From positions 229,158 to 293,157 of the forward strand of contig NZ_QNRJ01000001.1 in assembly GCF_003315075.1 (NCBI RefSeq): a DNA stretch of 64,000 nucleotides. Direction: 5' to 3'. The notes under the pieces were generated by a model, which was given only the letters and a program-made list of their open reading frames with translations, was not told the DNA's origin and did not search any database. This document shows positions 1 to 7,599 of the stretch, in pieces. Origin of the DNA: Rossellomorea aquimaris (GTDB taxonomy: Bacteria; Bacillota; Bacilli; Bacillales; Bacillaceae_B). The number at the start of each line of letters is the position of its first letter. Within the stretch, counting starts at the first letter, position 1. The translations under genes and the position numbers were made by a program.

Positions 1-508
1 TACCAAGCAGGATATAACCTGTATTCGAGTAGTTAAATTCAGTACCCGGTTCAAATTCAAGGTCATGGTTGGCAACAAGTCTGATGAGGCTTTGTGGCGG
101 GAATACATCTTGAAGGCTGTTTACAGCGTGCTGGATACATTTTGTTCCTGCAACATCCATCCATATGTAGTCCTTCAAGCCACTTCTGTGTTGCAGCAAT
201 TGACGGATGGTTATATGGATGCCATCTTTCAAGATACCGGGTAAAAGGGAATCTACGGTCTGTTCAAACGACACAATACCTGCATCCTTTAGTTTTAAAA
301 AAAGTGTGCTGATGAAAATCTTCGTAATGCTCCCGATCCGTAGATGATCATCTGGTTCTAACTTTGTATCTGATGCAATGTGACGAACCCCGGCTGCCAC
401 GGGAAAGTCCTCTCCAGTAGAATCTGTCAGGCACACTGAGATGCCTGGAAGCTGATATCTCTCGCGCAATGAACGTACGGTATCCTCAACCAATATGCGA
501 TCTATCAA
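1..508 (-). CDS. Serine hydrolase (beta-lactamase/PBP4* family), N-terminal part only
   Basis: This reads leftward and is cut by the window edge, leaving about 169 residues. The translated strand contains RIGSITK, the class C type SxxK nucleophile motif, about 65 residues in, followed by LLQHRSGL and later FNYSNTGY, which supplies the YxN motif. This order is typical of the AmpC/esterase/D-aminopeptidase family. No signal peptide is visible, so a cytoplasmic esterase or peptidase is more likely than a true beta-lactamase. I prefer the TTG at 508 because AAAGG lies nine bases upstream of it. The ATG at 517 directly abuts that AAAGG, which is too close. The gene is divergent from the VOC protein gene. 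The substrate cannot be told. Confidence 0.8.
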   Translation of the reverse strand, partial: MIDRILVEDTVRSLRERYQLPGISVCLTDSTGEDFPVAAGVRHIASDTKLEPDDHLRIGSITKIFISTLFLKLKDAGIVSFEQTVDSLLPGILKDGIHITIRQLLQHRSGLKDYIWMDVAGTKCIQHAVNSLQDVFPPQSLIRLVANHDLEFEPGTEFNYSNTGYILLG

Positions 509-685
509 AAAAATCATCCTTTCGAGTTGTAGTTAAGCTCAGTGTATCAATGGTTTATCCTAAAATACTCAGTCCGGAAACCGAGATCTCATACTCCCAA
601 AGAAGAAATGGAAGAGTCAGGCAGGATATGCGAAGCCTTTTATGGAAACTTATTCTAGTACTCTAAAAGAATTGGAGGGAGCTCT

Positions 686-1051
686 ATGATGAAGAGTCCG
701 ATCAAGAACAAAGTGAACCTGGTTTTTATTCCTGTAAGTGACATTGAAAAGTCTAAAGAATGGTACTCAAAAATCCTCGGGATCCAAAAAGGAGAAGAAC
801 ATTTTGATCATCTATTCGTTGCCGACATGGACGGAGCCGGTATGATCCTTGACACTATGCCCATGTGGAAAGACGAAAATGGAAAACTGCCAAGGTTGAA
901 TTTCCCGGCCATTCAATTTGCCACTGATGATATCCATGATTCCTATCAATTTATGAAAGACAATGGTGTCGAATTGGTAACTGATGTTCAAAATGATCAA
1001 TACTTTGTTTTTAAAGATCCCGATGGGAATGTATTGATGGTTTGCCTATAA
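686..1051 (+). CDS. VOC-superfamily (glyoxalase/bleomycin-resistance-like) protein
   Basis: A 121-residue single-domain protein. The opening VNLVFIPVSDIEKSKEWYSKILG and the ending FKDPDGNVLMV are the classic first strand-helix and last strand of the VOC fold, seen in glyoxalase I, dioxygenases and fosfomycin-resistance proteins. An internal LNFPAIQFATDDIHDSY marks the second beta-alpha-beta unit. Such proteins dimerise and usually bind a divalent metal with His/Glu residues. Here only the final-strand pattern is clear, so catalysis is not assured. GGAGGGAGCTCT precedes tandem ATGs at 686 and 689. A hairpin at 1068-1090 follows. Function is unassigned beyond the fold. Confidence 0.85.
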   Translation: MMKSPIKNKVNLVFIPVSDIEKSKEWYSKILGIQKGEEHFDHLFVADMDGAGMILDTMPMWKDENGKLPRLNFPAIQFATDDIHDSYQFMKDNGVELVTDVQNDQYFVFKDPDGNVLMVCL

Positions 1052-1067
1052 TCAGCACTTAAAAGTT

Positions 1068-1090
1068 GGGAGACTCTTTTATAGTCTCCC
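1068..1090 (+). terminator. Hairpin after VOC gene
   Basis: An inverted repeat GGGAGACT / AGTCTCCC with a seven-base loop lies 16 bases after the stop codon. The following bases are C-rich rather than a U tract, so termination strength is doubtful. Confidence 0.4.
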
Positions 1091-1137
1091 GTCCCTCCAA
1101 ATGATTGTTAGGTAGCGATATTTTATACATATGAGAA

Positions 1138-1317
1138 ATGAGAGTAATTAGAAGGAGAGATTATCCATGGCCATCCGAAATTCCGGATAGTCATCAGGTA
1201 GGGGTCGAATGGATGGATTTGACTGAGTTAACGAAGTGTAGGTTATATCCTAAGAAAATCATTCCTTATCTAAATAAAGAACTAGCTCAGGTAGTATATC
1301 TTGGAGACATCAACTAA
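1138..1317 (+). pseudogene. NUDIX hydrolase C-terminal remnant
   Basis: A 59-codon open frame starts at ATG 1138. Its second half reads GVEWMDLTELTKCRLYPKKI, followed by IPYL, the usual carboxy end of a NUDIX hydrolase: the E/V-W-x-x-L-x-E-L strand followed by the L/Y-P-x-x-L helix. The NUDIX box (Gx5Ex7REUxEExGU) and everything upstream are absent. The sequence before codon 12 does not look like this family. I read it as the stump of a deleted gene. A strong hairpin terminator directly after the stop supports a former transcription unit. It could still be expressed as a short peptide. Confidence in the family is moderate because only about 45 residues are informative. Confidence 0.5.
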
Positions 1318-1318
1318 T

Positions 1319-1357
1319 GAAACAAGCTCAGGGTTCAAACTCTGAGCTTGTTTCTAT
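1319..1357 (+). terminator. Rho-independent terminator
   Basis: A 13-bp perfect stem (GAAACAAGCTCAG / CTGAGCTTGTTTC) begins directly after the NUDIX-remnant stop codon. It has an A-rich 5' side and a T-rich 3' side, so it can act in both directions. Confidence 0.75.
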
Positions 1358-1464
1358 CTAGGGGAAAAGAGTGTATCCTCGATGAATCGGTGGTTTCATT
1401 GAGAATATTCCATTCTGCACATCAATGATCAGCAGTGCTTTGCTTTCTTGAAGCGATTCCCTCC

Positions 1465-1647
1465 TTAATGCTCAATTCCCGTAGGTGGTTTCGGTCTTCT
1501 GACTAACTCTCCACTACAGTTCGGGCAGATAGAGTCATTTTTAGCTGTACAGTCCTCACAAAAGGTACATTCATGGACACAGATGTACGCGTCATCCGTC
1601 AAAGTCCTCCGGCATGCCTGACAATCCGTCTTCATTTCTAATCCCAT
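1465..1647 (-). CDS. DUF1272 small zinc-binding protein
   Basis: A 60-residue protein with eight cysteines in four CxxC-like pairs: CQAC, YIC..HEC, CEDC and CPNC, ending GELVRRPKPP. This is the DUF1272 signature, a small double zinc-ribbon of unknown role. AAAGGGAG sits six bases upstream of the ATG at 1647. An internal ATG (MKTDC) is the alternative start. The gene stands alone and is convergent with the NUDIX remnant. It is cytoplasmic, with no signal or membrane segment. The biochemical role is unknown for the whole family. Confidence 0.85.
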   Translation of the reverse strand: MGLEMKTDCQACRRTLTDDAYICVHECTFCEDCTAKNDSICPNCSGELVRRPKPPTGIEH

Positions 1648-1803
1648 ATGTATCTCCCTTTCTATTAATCTCCTTCCAGTATATTCTAAAATGCGTTAAG
1701 ATAGTGAATATATGGAAAGTTTTTTTGAATCGGGACGGATTTAATGGATTCTATATACGAAACATAGGGGACACCAAAACTGAGGAATGGAGGACACCAC
1801 ATC

Positions 1804-2481
1804 ATGATTCAAGCGGCCATATTTGATCTGGACGGAACTCTGTTGAACAGAGACGCCTCTGTAAATGAATTCATCACTAGCCAATATGAAAGATTGGATA
1901 AATGGCTAAGACATATACCAAAAGAATCGTACATAACCAGATTCATTGAATTAGACCAGCGCGGCTACGTCTGGAAAGATGAAGTGTACAAGCAGCTTAT
2001 CGAGGAATTCACTATTCCTGAAATAACCTGGGAAGAACTGCTGGAAGATTACATCAGTGAATTCAAGCACAACTGTGTACCTTTTCCACATTTACATAAA
2101 ATGTTGGAGGAATTAAGAGAGAAAAATATCAAACTGGGAATGATCACAAATGGCTTTGGCCAGTTTCAAATGGACAACATCCTGGCTCTTGAAATAGAAG
2201 CATACTTTGATGAAATACTAGTTTCGGAATGGGAAGGCTTGAAAAAGCCAGACCCTGAAATCTTCAAGAGAGCATTAGTAAGGTTGAATTTAGAACCTCA
2301 TGAATGCATCTTTATCGGGGATCACCCTGAGTATGATGTGTATGGTGCTCAGAAAGTCGGGATGAAAGGTATTTGGAAGAAAGATCCTCACTTGAGTCAT
2401 GCGGAACAAGCAGATGGGGTGATTGATGATTTGATGGAATTGCCGATATATATTGATCATCTTAATAGCAATGGAAGGTGA
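1804..2481 (+). CDS. HAD-superfamily hydrolase (subfamily IA phosphatase)
   Basis: A 225-residue cytoplasmic phosphatase-like protein. Motif I is FDLDGTLLN (Asp9 nucleophile, Asp11 acid/base), motif II is GMITNGFG, motif III is the Lys of LKKPDPEIF, and motif IV is IFIGDHPEYDVYGA. The insertion between motifs I and II is a helical cap (residues about 15-85), which makes it subfamily IA like PpaX, Gph and YjjG. The substrate is likely a small phosphorylated metabolite or nucleotide but cannot be read from sequence. A GGAGG about 11 bases upstream supports ATG 1804. A hairpin at 2598-2622 follows. A second, different HAD gene lies at 59347. Confidence 0.9.
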   Translation: MIQAAIFDLDGTLLNRDASVNEFITSQYERLDKWLRHIPKESYITRFIELDQRGYVWKDEVYKQLIEEFTIPEITWEELLEDYISEFKHNCVPFPHLHKMLEELREKNIKLGMITNGFGQFQMDNILALEIEAYFDEILVSEWEGLKKPDPEIFKRALVRLNLEPHECIFIGDHPEYDVYGAQKVGMKGIWKKDPHLSHAEQADGVIDDLMELPIYIDHLNSNGR

Positions 2482-2597
2482 AAAAGACGTTATCAGTTCG
2501 AATTTATATAATTACATACAGCTGTCTAAAATTTCTAGCAAATTACAAAGGTGCAAAATTGATATCAGGGTTTGGTAGGTGCTATATTATTCTGAAT

Positions 2598-2622
2598 AAG
2601 GTATGATTTCCAATCATACCTT
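2598..2622 (+). terminator. Hairpin between HAD gene and kinase-like gene
   Basis: An 11-bp perfect inverted repeat AAGGTATGATT / AATCATACCTT with a three-base loop is followed by TAATAG. It lies about 115 bases after the HAD stop and 30 bases before the next ribosome binding site. It could be a weak terminator or a regulatory stem-loop of the next gene. Confidence 0.45.
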
Positions 2623-2655
2623 TAATAGAGTTCAATTCCAACGAGGGGAGAATAT

Positions 2656-3336
2656 ATGGCTAATAAATGGGAAACAGCACTACCATCACTATCCCAAGTC
2701 ACCGTGTCTTCCAATCCCAATAACGAACCTGTCAGGATACATGGTGGGGATGATAGTCTAAGATGCATCGGTGTCGGGACGGATGCAGCGGTCTTTCAAT
2801 CCATTTATGCTCCAGAGTTTGCGTTCAAATTGTACGCGGAGGATAAGGGGTCGAAAATTACTATAGAAGAAAAAGTGTACAATGCCATTGGGAAATCACC
2901 TTTTTTCTCAACCTGCTATGCAGCTTACGATAAATTTCTCGTTTTAAGTTACGAAGAGGGACCAACACTATTCGATTGTCTGCTCCAGGGAATTCATATT
3001 CCAGAACAAGTAGTTCAAGATGTGGAGGATGCCAGACAATATGTTCGTGATCAGGGAATGAATCCCCGTGATATTCATTTAAAGAATATTTTACTTCAAA
3101 ACGGAAGAGCGAAAATTATAGATGTGTCAGAATATGTGCTTCCTGGAAATGATTTCAGATGGGAGCATTTAAAGAAAGCATACGAAGAACATTACCACCT
3201 CATTGATGGAAGAGCCATTCCGTTTTGGTTACTTGAAACAATTCGAAAATGGTATAACTCATGGAATAAGCATTTCACTTCTTATGAGGAATTCATGAAA
3301 ATTGTATTGAAGTTTACTTCATTTAAAAAAGACTGA
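2656..3336 (+). CDS. Protein kinase-like (YrzF-type) atypical serine/threonine kinase
   Basis: 226 residues with a compact kinase core. GVGTDAAVF (glycine-rich loop) is at about residues 36-44, FAFKLY carries the ATP-anchoring Lys, NPRDIHLKNILL replaces the catalytic HRDxxxxN loop, and IIDVSEY stands where DFG should be. The metal-binding Asp is kept but Phe-Gly is lost. It most resembles the small YrzF-like proteins of Bacillus, whose targets are unknown. No membrane segment is seen. GAGGGGAGA precedes ATG 2656, and a strong terminator follows immediately. Activity is uncertain given the altered DFG motif. Confidence 0.75.
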   Translation: MANKWETALPSLSQVTVSSNPNNEPVRIHGGDDSLRCIGVGTDAAVFQSIYAPEFAFKLYAEDKGSKITIEEKVYNAIGKSPFFSTCYAAYDKFLVLSYEEGPTLFDCLLQGIHIPEQVVQDVEDARQYVRDQGMNPRDIHLKNILLQNGRAKIIDVSEYVLPGNDFRWEHLKKAYEEHYHLIDGRAIPFWLLETIRKWYNSWNKHFTSYEEFMKIVLKFTSFKKD

Positions 3337-3374
3337 AAAAGCGCTCTGAGCTAAAAGCTCTGAGCGCTTTTTCT
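3337..3374 (+). terminator. Strong rho-independent terminator
   Basis: The stem AAAAAGCGCTCtGAGCT / AGCTCtGAGCGCTTTTT has a single mismatch and a three-base loop. A and T runs on both sides allow termination on either strand. Confidence 0.9.
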
Positions 3375-3380
3375 TTATGA

Positions 3381-3422
3381 AGGTACTTCAAGGTGCCTAT
3401 ACCACTTATAAGTGCGTACTTC
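3381..3422 (+). promoter_or_regulatory. Operator-like repeat copy A (HxlR/YodB type)
   Basis: A 42-bp unit begins AGGTACTTCAAGGTGCCTA and ends AAGTGCGTACTTC. It contains TACC-N7-AGTG, one base off per half from the TACT-N7-AGTA consensus of YodB/HxlR (DUF24) regulators. A second version lies about 130 bp downstream, closer to the MFS gene. No HxlR gene is present nearby. The roughly 85 bp between the copies include GGAGGTGCGATG followed at once by TGA, possibly the stub of a lost gene. Confidence 0.5.
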
Positions 3423-3508
3423 TCAACGTGTGTTGAAAGGTTCATAATCAACATTGAACTTTTTGGAGGTGCGATGTGAACTCGTTCTATCATCCGAAAC
3501 ATCAACTA

Positions 3509-3570
3509 GGGTACTTTTAGGTTCCTATACTACTATTTAGTACCTTTAGAACTTTAAAGTGCGTACTTCC
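3509..3570 (+). promoter_or_regulatory. Operator-like repeat copy B (HxlR/YodB type) upstream of MFS gene
   Basis: It repeats the copy A pattern (GGTACTTxxAGGTxCCTATAC) and then contains an exact TACT-ACTATTT-AGTA, matching the TACT-N7-AGTA box of YodB-like thiol- and quinone-sensing repressors. It ends with the same AAGTGCGTACTTC as copy A. It lies 117 bp before the MFS start, where repression of that promoter is plausible. The regulator itself is not in the window. Confidence 0.55.
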
Positions 3571-3686
3571 GTTTATATTTAATACCTACCATAATGATGG
3601 TTATAGAGAAAATAAGAAAGGCGCCTTCGTGTTTTCTCTATAAAATTTCATATTTCATTACTATTCAGTTAAGGAGGAATTCTTAT

Positions 3687-4898
3687 ATGAGTTCTCATGC
3701 TAATACAATCAATCAATCTCAATCAAAAGCCAAAGGAGGTACCCTTGCCTTACTGGCACTTGCTATTTCTGCATTTGGAATCGGAACGACTGAATTTGTT
3801 CCAGTCGGATTACTATCATCGATTGCTGATGATTTATCCATCTCTATTACGCTTGCCGGTTTATTAATTTCCGGATATGCCATCGGGGTTGCCATTGGTG
3901 CACCGGTCCTTACGGCTTTGACAAGTAAAATGAGCCGTAAATCGCTACTAATGTCCTTAATGGTAATCTTTATCATTGGTAATTCTATCGCTGCCATGTC
4001 TACAAGTTTTGGAATATTACTGGTAGCCCGTTTTATCACAGCTTTTTCACACGGTATTTTCTTTTCAATCGGTTCTACGATCGCGGCGGATTTGGTGCCC
4101 GCACATAAACGTGCAAGTGCTATCGCTTTTATGTTTACAGGATTGACTGTTGCAACCGTCACTGGAGTACCTCTGGGGACGTTTATTGGTCAAGCATTCG
4201 GATGGAGGGCAACCTTCTGGGGAGTAGCATTACTTGGAATCGTAGGGATTATCGCAAGTGCCATTCTTGTACCGAAAAATTTAAAAGAAGCTCCACCTGC
4301 AAAGTTTAGTGAACAATTGAAAATCTTAAGCAACGGAAAATTATTATTAGCCTTTGCCATCACCGCTTTGGGGTATGGCGGAACCTTTGTAGCATTCACG
4401 TATTTAACGCCACTATTAGAGAATGTTACTGGGTTTAGTTCCAAGTGGGTAAGTATGATCCTGCTTGCTTATGGAATTGCCGTTGCAATCGGAAATGTCT
4501 TCGGAGGTAAAGCTTCCGATAAAAGCCCTCTAAAAGCATTATTCTGGATGTTTATAGCTCAAGCCATTGTCTTATTCTTCCTTACATTCGCAGCTCCATT
4601 CAAAGTGGCCGGCTTAATTGCTATATTCCTAATGGGACTATTCGCATTCATGAACGTGCCGGGTTTGCAAATTTTAGTTGTAAACTTAGCTGAAAAATAT
4701 GTACCCACTGCCGTAAACGTAGCATCTGCTTTAAATATTGCCGCCTTCAATGTCGGCATTGCCATCGGTTCATTCGTGGGAGGACTTATTGTCGACAGTA
4801 TCGGACTTATCCACACTCCGTGGATCGGAAGCATCATGGTTTTAGGAGCCGTTCTGCTAACTGCTTGGTTGCGTGGGGTAGAGCGTAAATCTGCTTAA
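3687..4898 (+). CDS. MFS transporter, DHA1 family (AraJ/YdhP-like efflux permease)
   Basis: 403 residues with 12 predicted membrane helices. The opening helix GIGTTEFVPVGLLSSIADD is the typical start of AraJ/PbuE/YdhP-type drug or sugar exporters. The loop between helices 2 and 3 (TSKMSRKSLLM) matches MFS motif A, and GIFFSIGSTIAADLVPAHKR is in helix 4. I chose ATG 3687 because AAGGAGG lies ten bases before it. An upstream in-frame ATG at 3594 has no ribosome site. Two YodB/HxlR-like operator units precede the gene, suggesting induction by electrophiles or quinones. The substrate is unknown. Confidence 0.85.
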   Translation: MSSHANTINQSQSKAKGGTLALLALAISAFGIGTTEFVPVGLLSSIADDLSISITLAGLLISGYAIGVAIGAPVLTALTSKMSRKSLLMSLMVIFIIGNSIAAMSTSFGILLVARFITAFSHGIFFSIGSTIAADLVPAHKRASAIAFMFTGLTVATVTGVPLGTFIGQAFGWRATFWGVALLGIVGIIASAILVPKNLKEAPPAKFSEQLKILSNGKLLLAFAITALGYGGTFVAFTYLTPLLENVTGFSSKWVSMILLAYGIAVAIGNVFGGKASDKSPLKALFWMFIAQAIVLFFLTFAAPFKVAGLIAIFLMGLFAFMNVPGLQILVVNLAEKYVPTAVNVASALNIAAFNVGIAIGSFVGGLIVDSIGLIHTPWIGSIMVLGAVLLTAWLRGVERKSA

Positions 4899-4914
4899 TA
4901 CCATTATTTCTTGT

Positions 4915-4943
4915 AGGGGCGGCAATCTTTGCCGCCTCTTTCT
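4915..4943 (+). terminator. Terminator after MFS gene
   Basis: A GGCGGCAA / TTGCCGCC stem with a three-base loop is followed by a T-rich TCTTTCT. Confidence 0.8.
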
Positions 4944-5044
4944 ATAGAAGAAAGAGAGAAATCAATTGTACATGAAGGATAAATTTGTCATAATTTATTT
5001 ATACTTCAATTTAAAGTACTTCCCAAGAAAAAGGAGAGAAAATC

Positions 5045-6118
5045 ATGTGGAATCAAAATAGCGTTTCCAAAATACTGGGCACACATTATCCCATCATCCA
5101 AGCAGGAATGGCTGGTGGAGTCACTACTGCAAATCTGGTATCAGAGGTCTCAAATTCTGGAGGTTTGGGAACCTTGGGAGCAGGATATATGTCAGTTGAT
5201 AATATGAAACTAGCAATCAAAGAAATAAAAAATCAAACGAATCAGCCTTTTGGGGTGAACCTCTTCATACCTGAAACTCCAATAGTAAATGAAGAACAAA
5301 TAACCAACGCCAAAAGATTGTTGGAGCCTTTTAAAAAAGAATTAAACCTAACGGACAACAGCTCGTTTTCAGAGCTTCAAACCGAATTTGAAAAGCAGGT
5401 AGAAGTCATCTTCAATGAAAAGGTACCCGTCTGCAGCTTTACGTTCGGCGCCCCATCTAAAGAGCTTGTGAAAGAGTTAAAAAAGGAAGGAACCATCGTG
5501 ATCGGTACCGCGACGACCGTTGAAGAGGCAGTTATCAATGAAGAGAACGGAGTAGACATCGTTGTCGCCCAAGGAAGTGAAGCTGGTGGGCATAGAGGCA
5601 CGTTTCTAGACTCATTTCAACACTCAATGATCGGAACCTTTGCTCTCGTTCCACAAGTGGTGGATGCGGTGAGCATACCTGTGATTGCTGCAGGAGGGAT
5701 TATGGATGGAAGAGGCGTTAGTGCAGCACTTGCTTTAGGGGCAAAAGGAGCCCAAATGGGAACTGCTTTTCTTACATGTATAGAGAGTGGGGCTGGGGCT
5801 TCTCATAAAAGGGCTGTCTTAGAATCATCAGAAATTCATACGGTCATCACAGCTGCCTTTAGCGGGAAACCTGCCCGAGGAATTGTAAACAGATTTACCA
5901 GGGAAATGCAGGAATTCGAGAGCCAATTACCTCCGTATCCCATACAACATGCGTTAACGAAAAGGCTGAGAAAAGAAGCGGGGAAACAAGGAATTCCAGA
6001 ATTCATGTCCTTGTGGTCTGGACAAAGCCCGAGACTCAGCAGGAATATATCTACCAAAGACCTCCTTATATCCATCGTATCTGAAGTGGAAGAAACGATA
6101 GGAAGGTTAAATGAATAA
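5045..6118 (+). CDS. Nitronate monooxygenase (2-nitropropane dioxygenase family)
   Basis: A 357-residue TIM-barrel flavoprotein. The amino end YPIIQAGMAGGVTTANLVSEVSN, the central VVAQGSEAGGHRGTF (FMN phosphate region with the family His) and VIAAGGIMDGRGVSAALALGA, then GAQMGTAFL, are the diagnostic NMO motifs. Such enzymes use FMN and oxygen to detoxify propionate 3-nitronate and other alkyl nitronates. The length fits the family. AAGGAGAG precedes ATG 5045. It stands alone between a terminator and a 180-bp spacer. FabK-type enoyl reductases share the fold, but the EAGGHRG segment favours NMO. Confidence 0.9.
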   Translation: MWNQNSVSKILGTHYPIIQAGMAGGVTTANLVSEVSNSGGLGTLGAGYMSVDNMKLAIKEIKNQTNQPFGVNLFIPETPIVNEEQITNAKRLLEPFKKELNLTDNSSFSELQTEFEKQVEVIFNEKVPVCSFTFGAPSKELVKELKKEGTIVIGTATTVEEAVINEENGVDIVVAQGSEAGGHRGTFLDSFQHSMIGTFALVPQVVDAVSIPVIAAGGIMDGRGVSAALALGAKGAQMGTAFLTCIESGAGASHKRAVLESSEIHTVITAAFSGKPARGIVNRFTREMQEFESQLPPYPIQHALTKRLRKEAGKQGIPEFMSLWSGQSPRLSRNISTKDLLISIVSEVEETIGRLNE

Positions 6119-6299
6119 CCAATTCACTCGTTCCATTCATAGTCCCAATCTCACAAATCCTATTTTCCAAATATTAAACCTTGTAATCATTTCTAGCAAA
6201 GGTATAATTTTGATATAAGGAAAGCGCTTTTTTATTTATCTTAAATTTTCTAAATAGTTAAAATCCATTCGCTATGTTGCTTTTTTTTAGGAGGTTCTA

Positions 6300-6989
6300 A
6301 TGAGAGAAATATTACCTGGATCTGTACTGTCTCATATTCAGTATGGTTATCAAAAAGTTCCTAAGAAGGTCAAAAGTCAATGTCCAAGCTGCTCAAAGAC
6401 AAGTGAATTTGTTTTGAAAGCCAATTTTTATCAAGTAAATAAAACAGGACTGTTTGCAGAAGCAAATTGTTCAGAGTGTAAGAAATCTGCTCTCTTTGTT
6501 ATTATGCTAAATGATGATTCGGTCAATCGACGTGAGGAAGCGGGCCTGTATATTTATGATCCCCTGGCAACGAACGGACCGTTGGATCAGATTCAAGGGA
6601 ATAAACGGATTCCACAGGACCTCGTCCGATCATTTCGATCCGCATTAAATGTCAGCCAGTCTAAGGATAACTCTGCTACAGCCGTTATGTCTAAGCGCGT
6701 ACTCGAGAGTGTACTGAAGAATTTTAATGGGGACAAAGTAAACGGGCAATCATTATCGGAACAGTTCGACCAGTTACCCAAAAATGTCGACCTTACAAAG
6801 CCAATCCAGGCGCTGAGCCACCTTGTTCATCCCAACTCCCCATTCTATGAAATGCTGGAATTGGAAAGGGAAATTGACGATGAAACAGCGGGATTACTTA
6901 TGGAATTATTAGAGGGCCTCATTGAGTACTTATTCGTTCTTCCAGAAAAAATCGAAACGCTACAAGAGAAAATCGAAAAGAAATATTAG
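6300..6989 (+). CDS. DUF4145 protein with N-terminal zinc ribbon
   Basis: 229 residues. Two Cys pairs, CPSC at about residue 27 and CSEC at about residue 58, form a likely zinc ribbon. The second half contains LVRSFRSALN, AVMSKRVLESVLKN, SLSEQFDQLPK, ALSHLVHPNSPF and LLMELLEGLIEYLFVLPEKI, which is the DUF4145 helical module. This module is often attached to restriction and defence enzymes, but here it is alone. GGAGG precedes ATG 6300 by six bases. No partner nuclease is adjacent. Function is unknown; RNA or DNA binding is only a guess. Confidence 0.75.
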   Translation: MREILPGSVLSHIQYGYQKVPKKVKSQCPSCSKTSEFVLKANFYQVNKTGLFAEANCSECKKSALFVIMLNDDSVNRREEAGLYIYDPLATNGPLDQIQGNKRIPQDLVRSFRSALNVSQSKDNSATAVMSKRVLESVLKNFNGDKVNGQSLSEQFDQLPKNVDLTKPIQALSHLVHPNSPFYEMLELEREIDDETAGLLMELLEGLIEYLFVLPEKIETLQEKIEKKY

Positions 6990-6997
6990 TAGAAGTA

Positions 6998-7026
6998 GAG
7001 TGCCGTTTCTAGCACTCTACTTTTTT
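6998..7026. terminator. Bidirectional terminator
   Basis: The stem GTAGAGTGC / GCACTCTAC has an eight-base loop and a T6 run. It lies between the convergent DUF4145 and HTH genes and overlaps the HTH stop codon. Confidence 0.85.
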
Positions 7027-7504
7027 ATAGTGGTTTTAACTTAAGGGAATACAGTGCCTGATTCACGTCATCGATGTCATAGATTCTCTTCTCTAAACAA
7101 AACTGAATCACAAGGTCGAATCGGTCGCTGTCTGAAAGGGAGAAACCGGCGGCACTCAACATATCACCGGTTTCTTCCTCCGACAGTTCAAGAGAGAGAC
7201 ACAGGGCTACCACTGTCCGTTTACTCGGCTTGTAATCAGGGATCGATCTGATTTTTGAAAAGTGCTTGCGGTCGACTCCTGCTTTTTTGTAGATGGAAGC
7301 ATCTGTCTGACCCTTGCCATCGATGTGTTGAAACAACCTCTCTGAAAAAGACGCTGATTGATGCAGCTCAATAAAATCTTCCAGCTCACTGGAATAAATC
7401 TTGTCACTTAAGCAGGGTTCTTCTTTTTGTATATCATATATCCGTATTTCTCTATTTGTTTCCACGAAATCATGAAGTTCCTGCAAAATCTGTTCATTAA
7501 GCAT
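7025..7504 (-). CDS. CI/XRE-like HTH protein paired with a vWA gene
   Basis: 159 residues. The carboxy half reads SIYKKAGVDRKHFSKIRS, then YKPSKRTVVALCLSLELS, DMLSAAGFSLSDSDRFDLVI and finally YDIDDVNQAL. This is a lambda-repressor-like helix-turn-helix with a tail that recurs beside vWA or macro-domain proteins. The first 60 residues are acidic and helical without a known domain. GGAGGT sits six bases before ATG 7504. A perfect palindrome GTCGCT-N5-AGCGAC overlaps the 5' leader between this gene and the divergent vWA gene, so autoregulation is plausible. I infer joint function with the vWA protein; the role is unknown. Confidence 0.7.
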   Translation of the reverse strand: MLNEQILQELHDFVETNREIRIYDIQKEEPCLSDKIYSSELEDFIELHQSASFSERLFQHIDGKGQTDASIYKKAGVDRKHFSKIRSIPDYKPSKRTVVALCLSLELSEEETGDMLSAAGFSLSDSDRFDLVIQFCLEKRIYDIDDVNQALYSLKLKPL

Positions 7505-7521
7505 ACTTTCACCTCCAAAAT

Positions 7522-7538
7522 GTCGCTCATTAAGCGAC
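7522..7538. promoter_or_regulatory. Palindromic operator candidate between HTH and vWA genes
   Basis: A perfect inverted repeat GTCGCT-CATTA-AGCGAC lies 18 bases upstream of the HTH start and 62 bases upstream of the vWA start. It is well placed for a dimeric repressor controlling both. Confidence 0.55.
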
Positions 7539-7599
7539 CCATTTCATCCTCTCAGTGGTTATGATTATATCAGAAACGATAAAGGGAGGATGGAAAAAA

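Noticed and set aside
3719-4162. Leftward 147-codon frame inside the MFS gene
   Set aside because: It lies wholly opposite a clear 12-helix transporter with family motifs, so it is a shadow of that gene.
6220-6235. Possible catabolite (cre) site GGAAAGCGCTTTTT before the DUF4145 gene
   Set aside because: Only about 11 of 14 positions fit and the left end is wrong; no carbon-metabolism gene follows.
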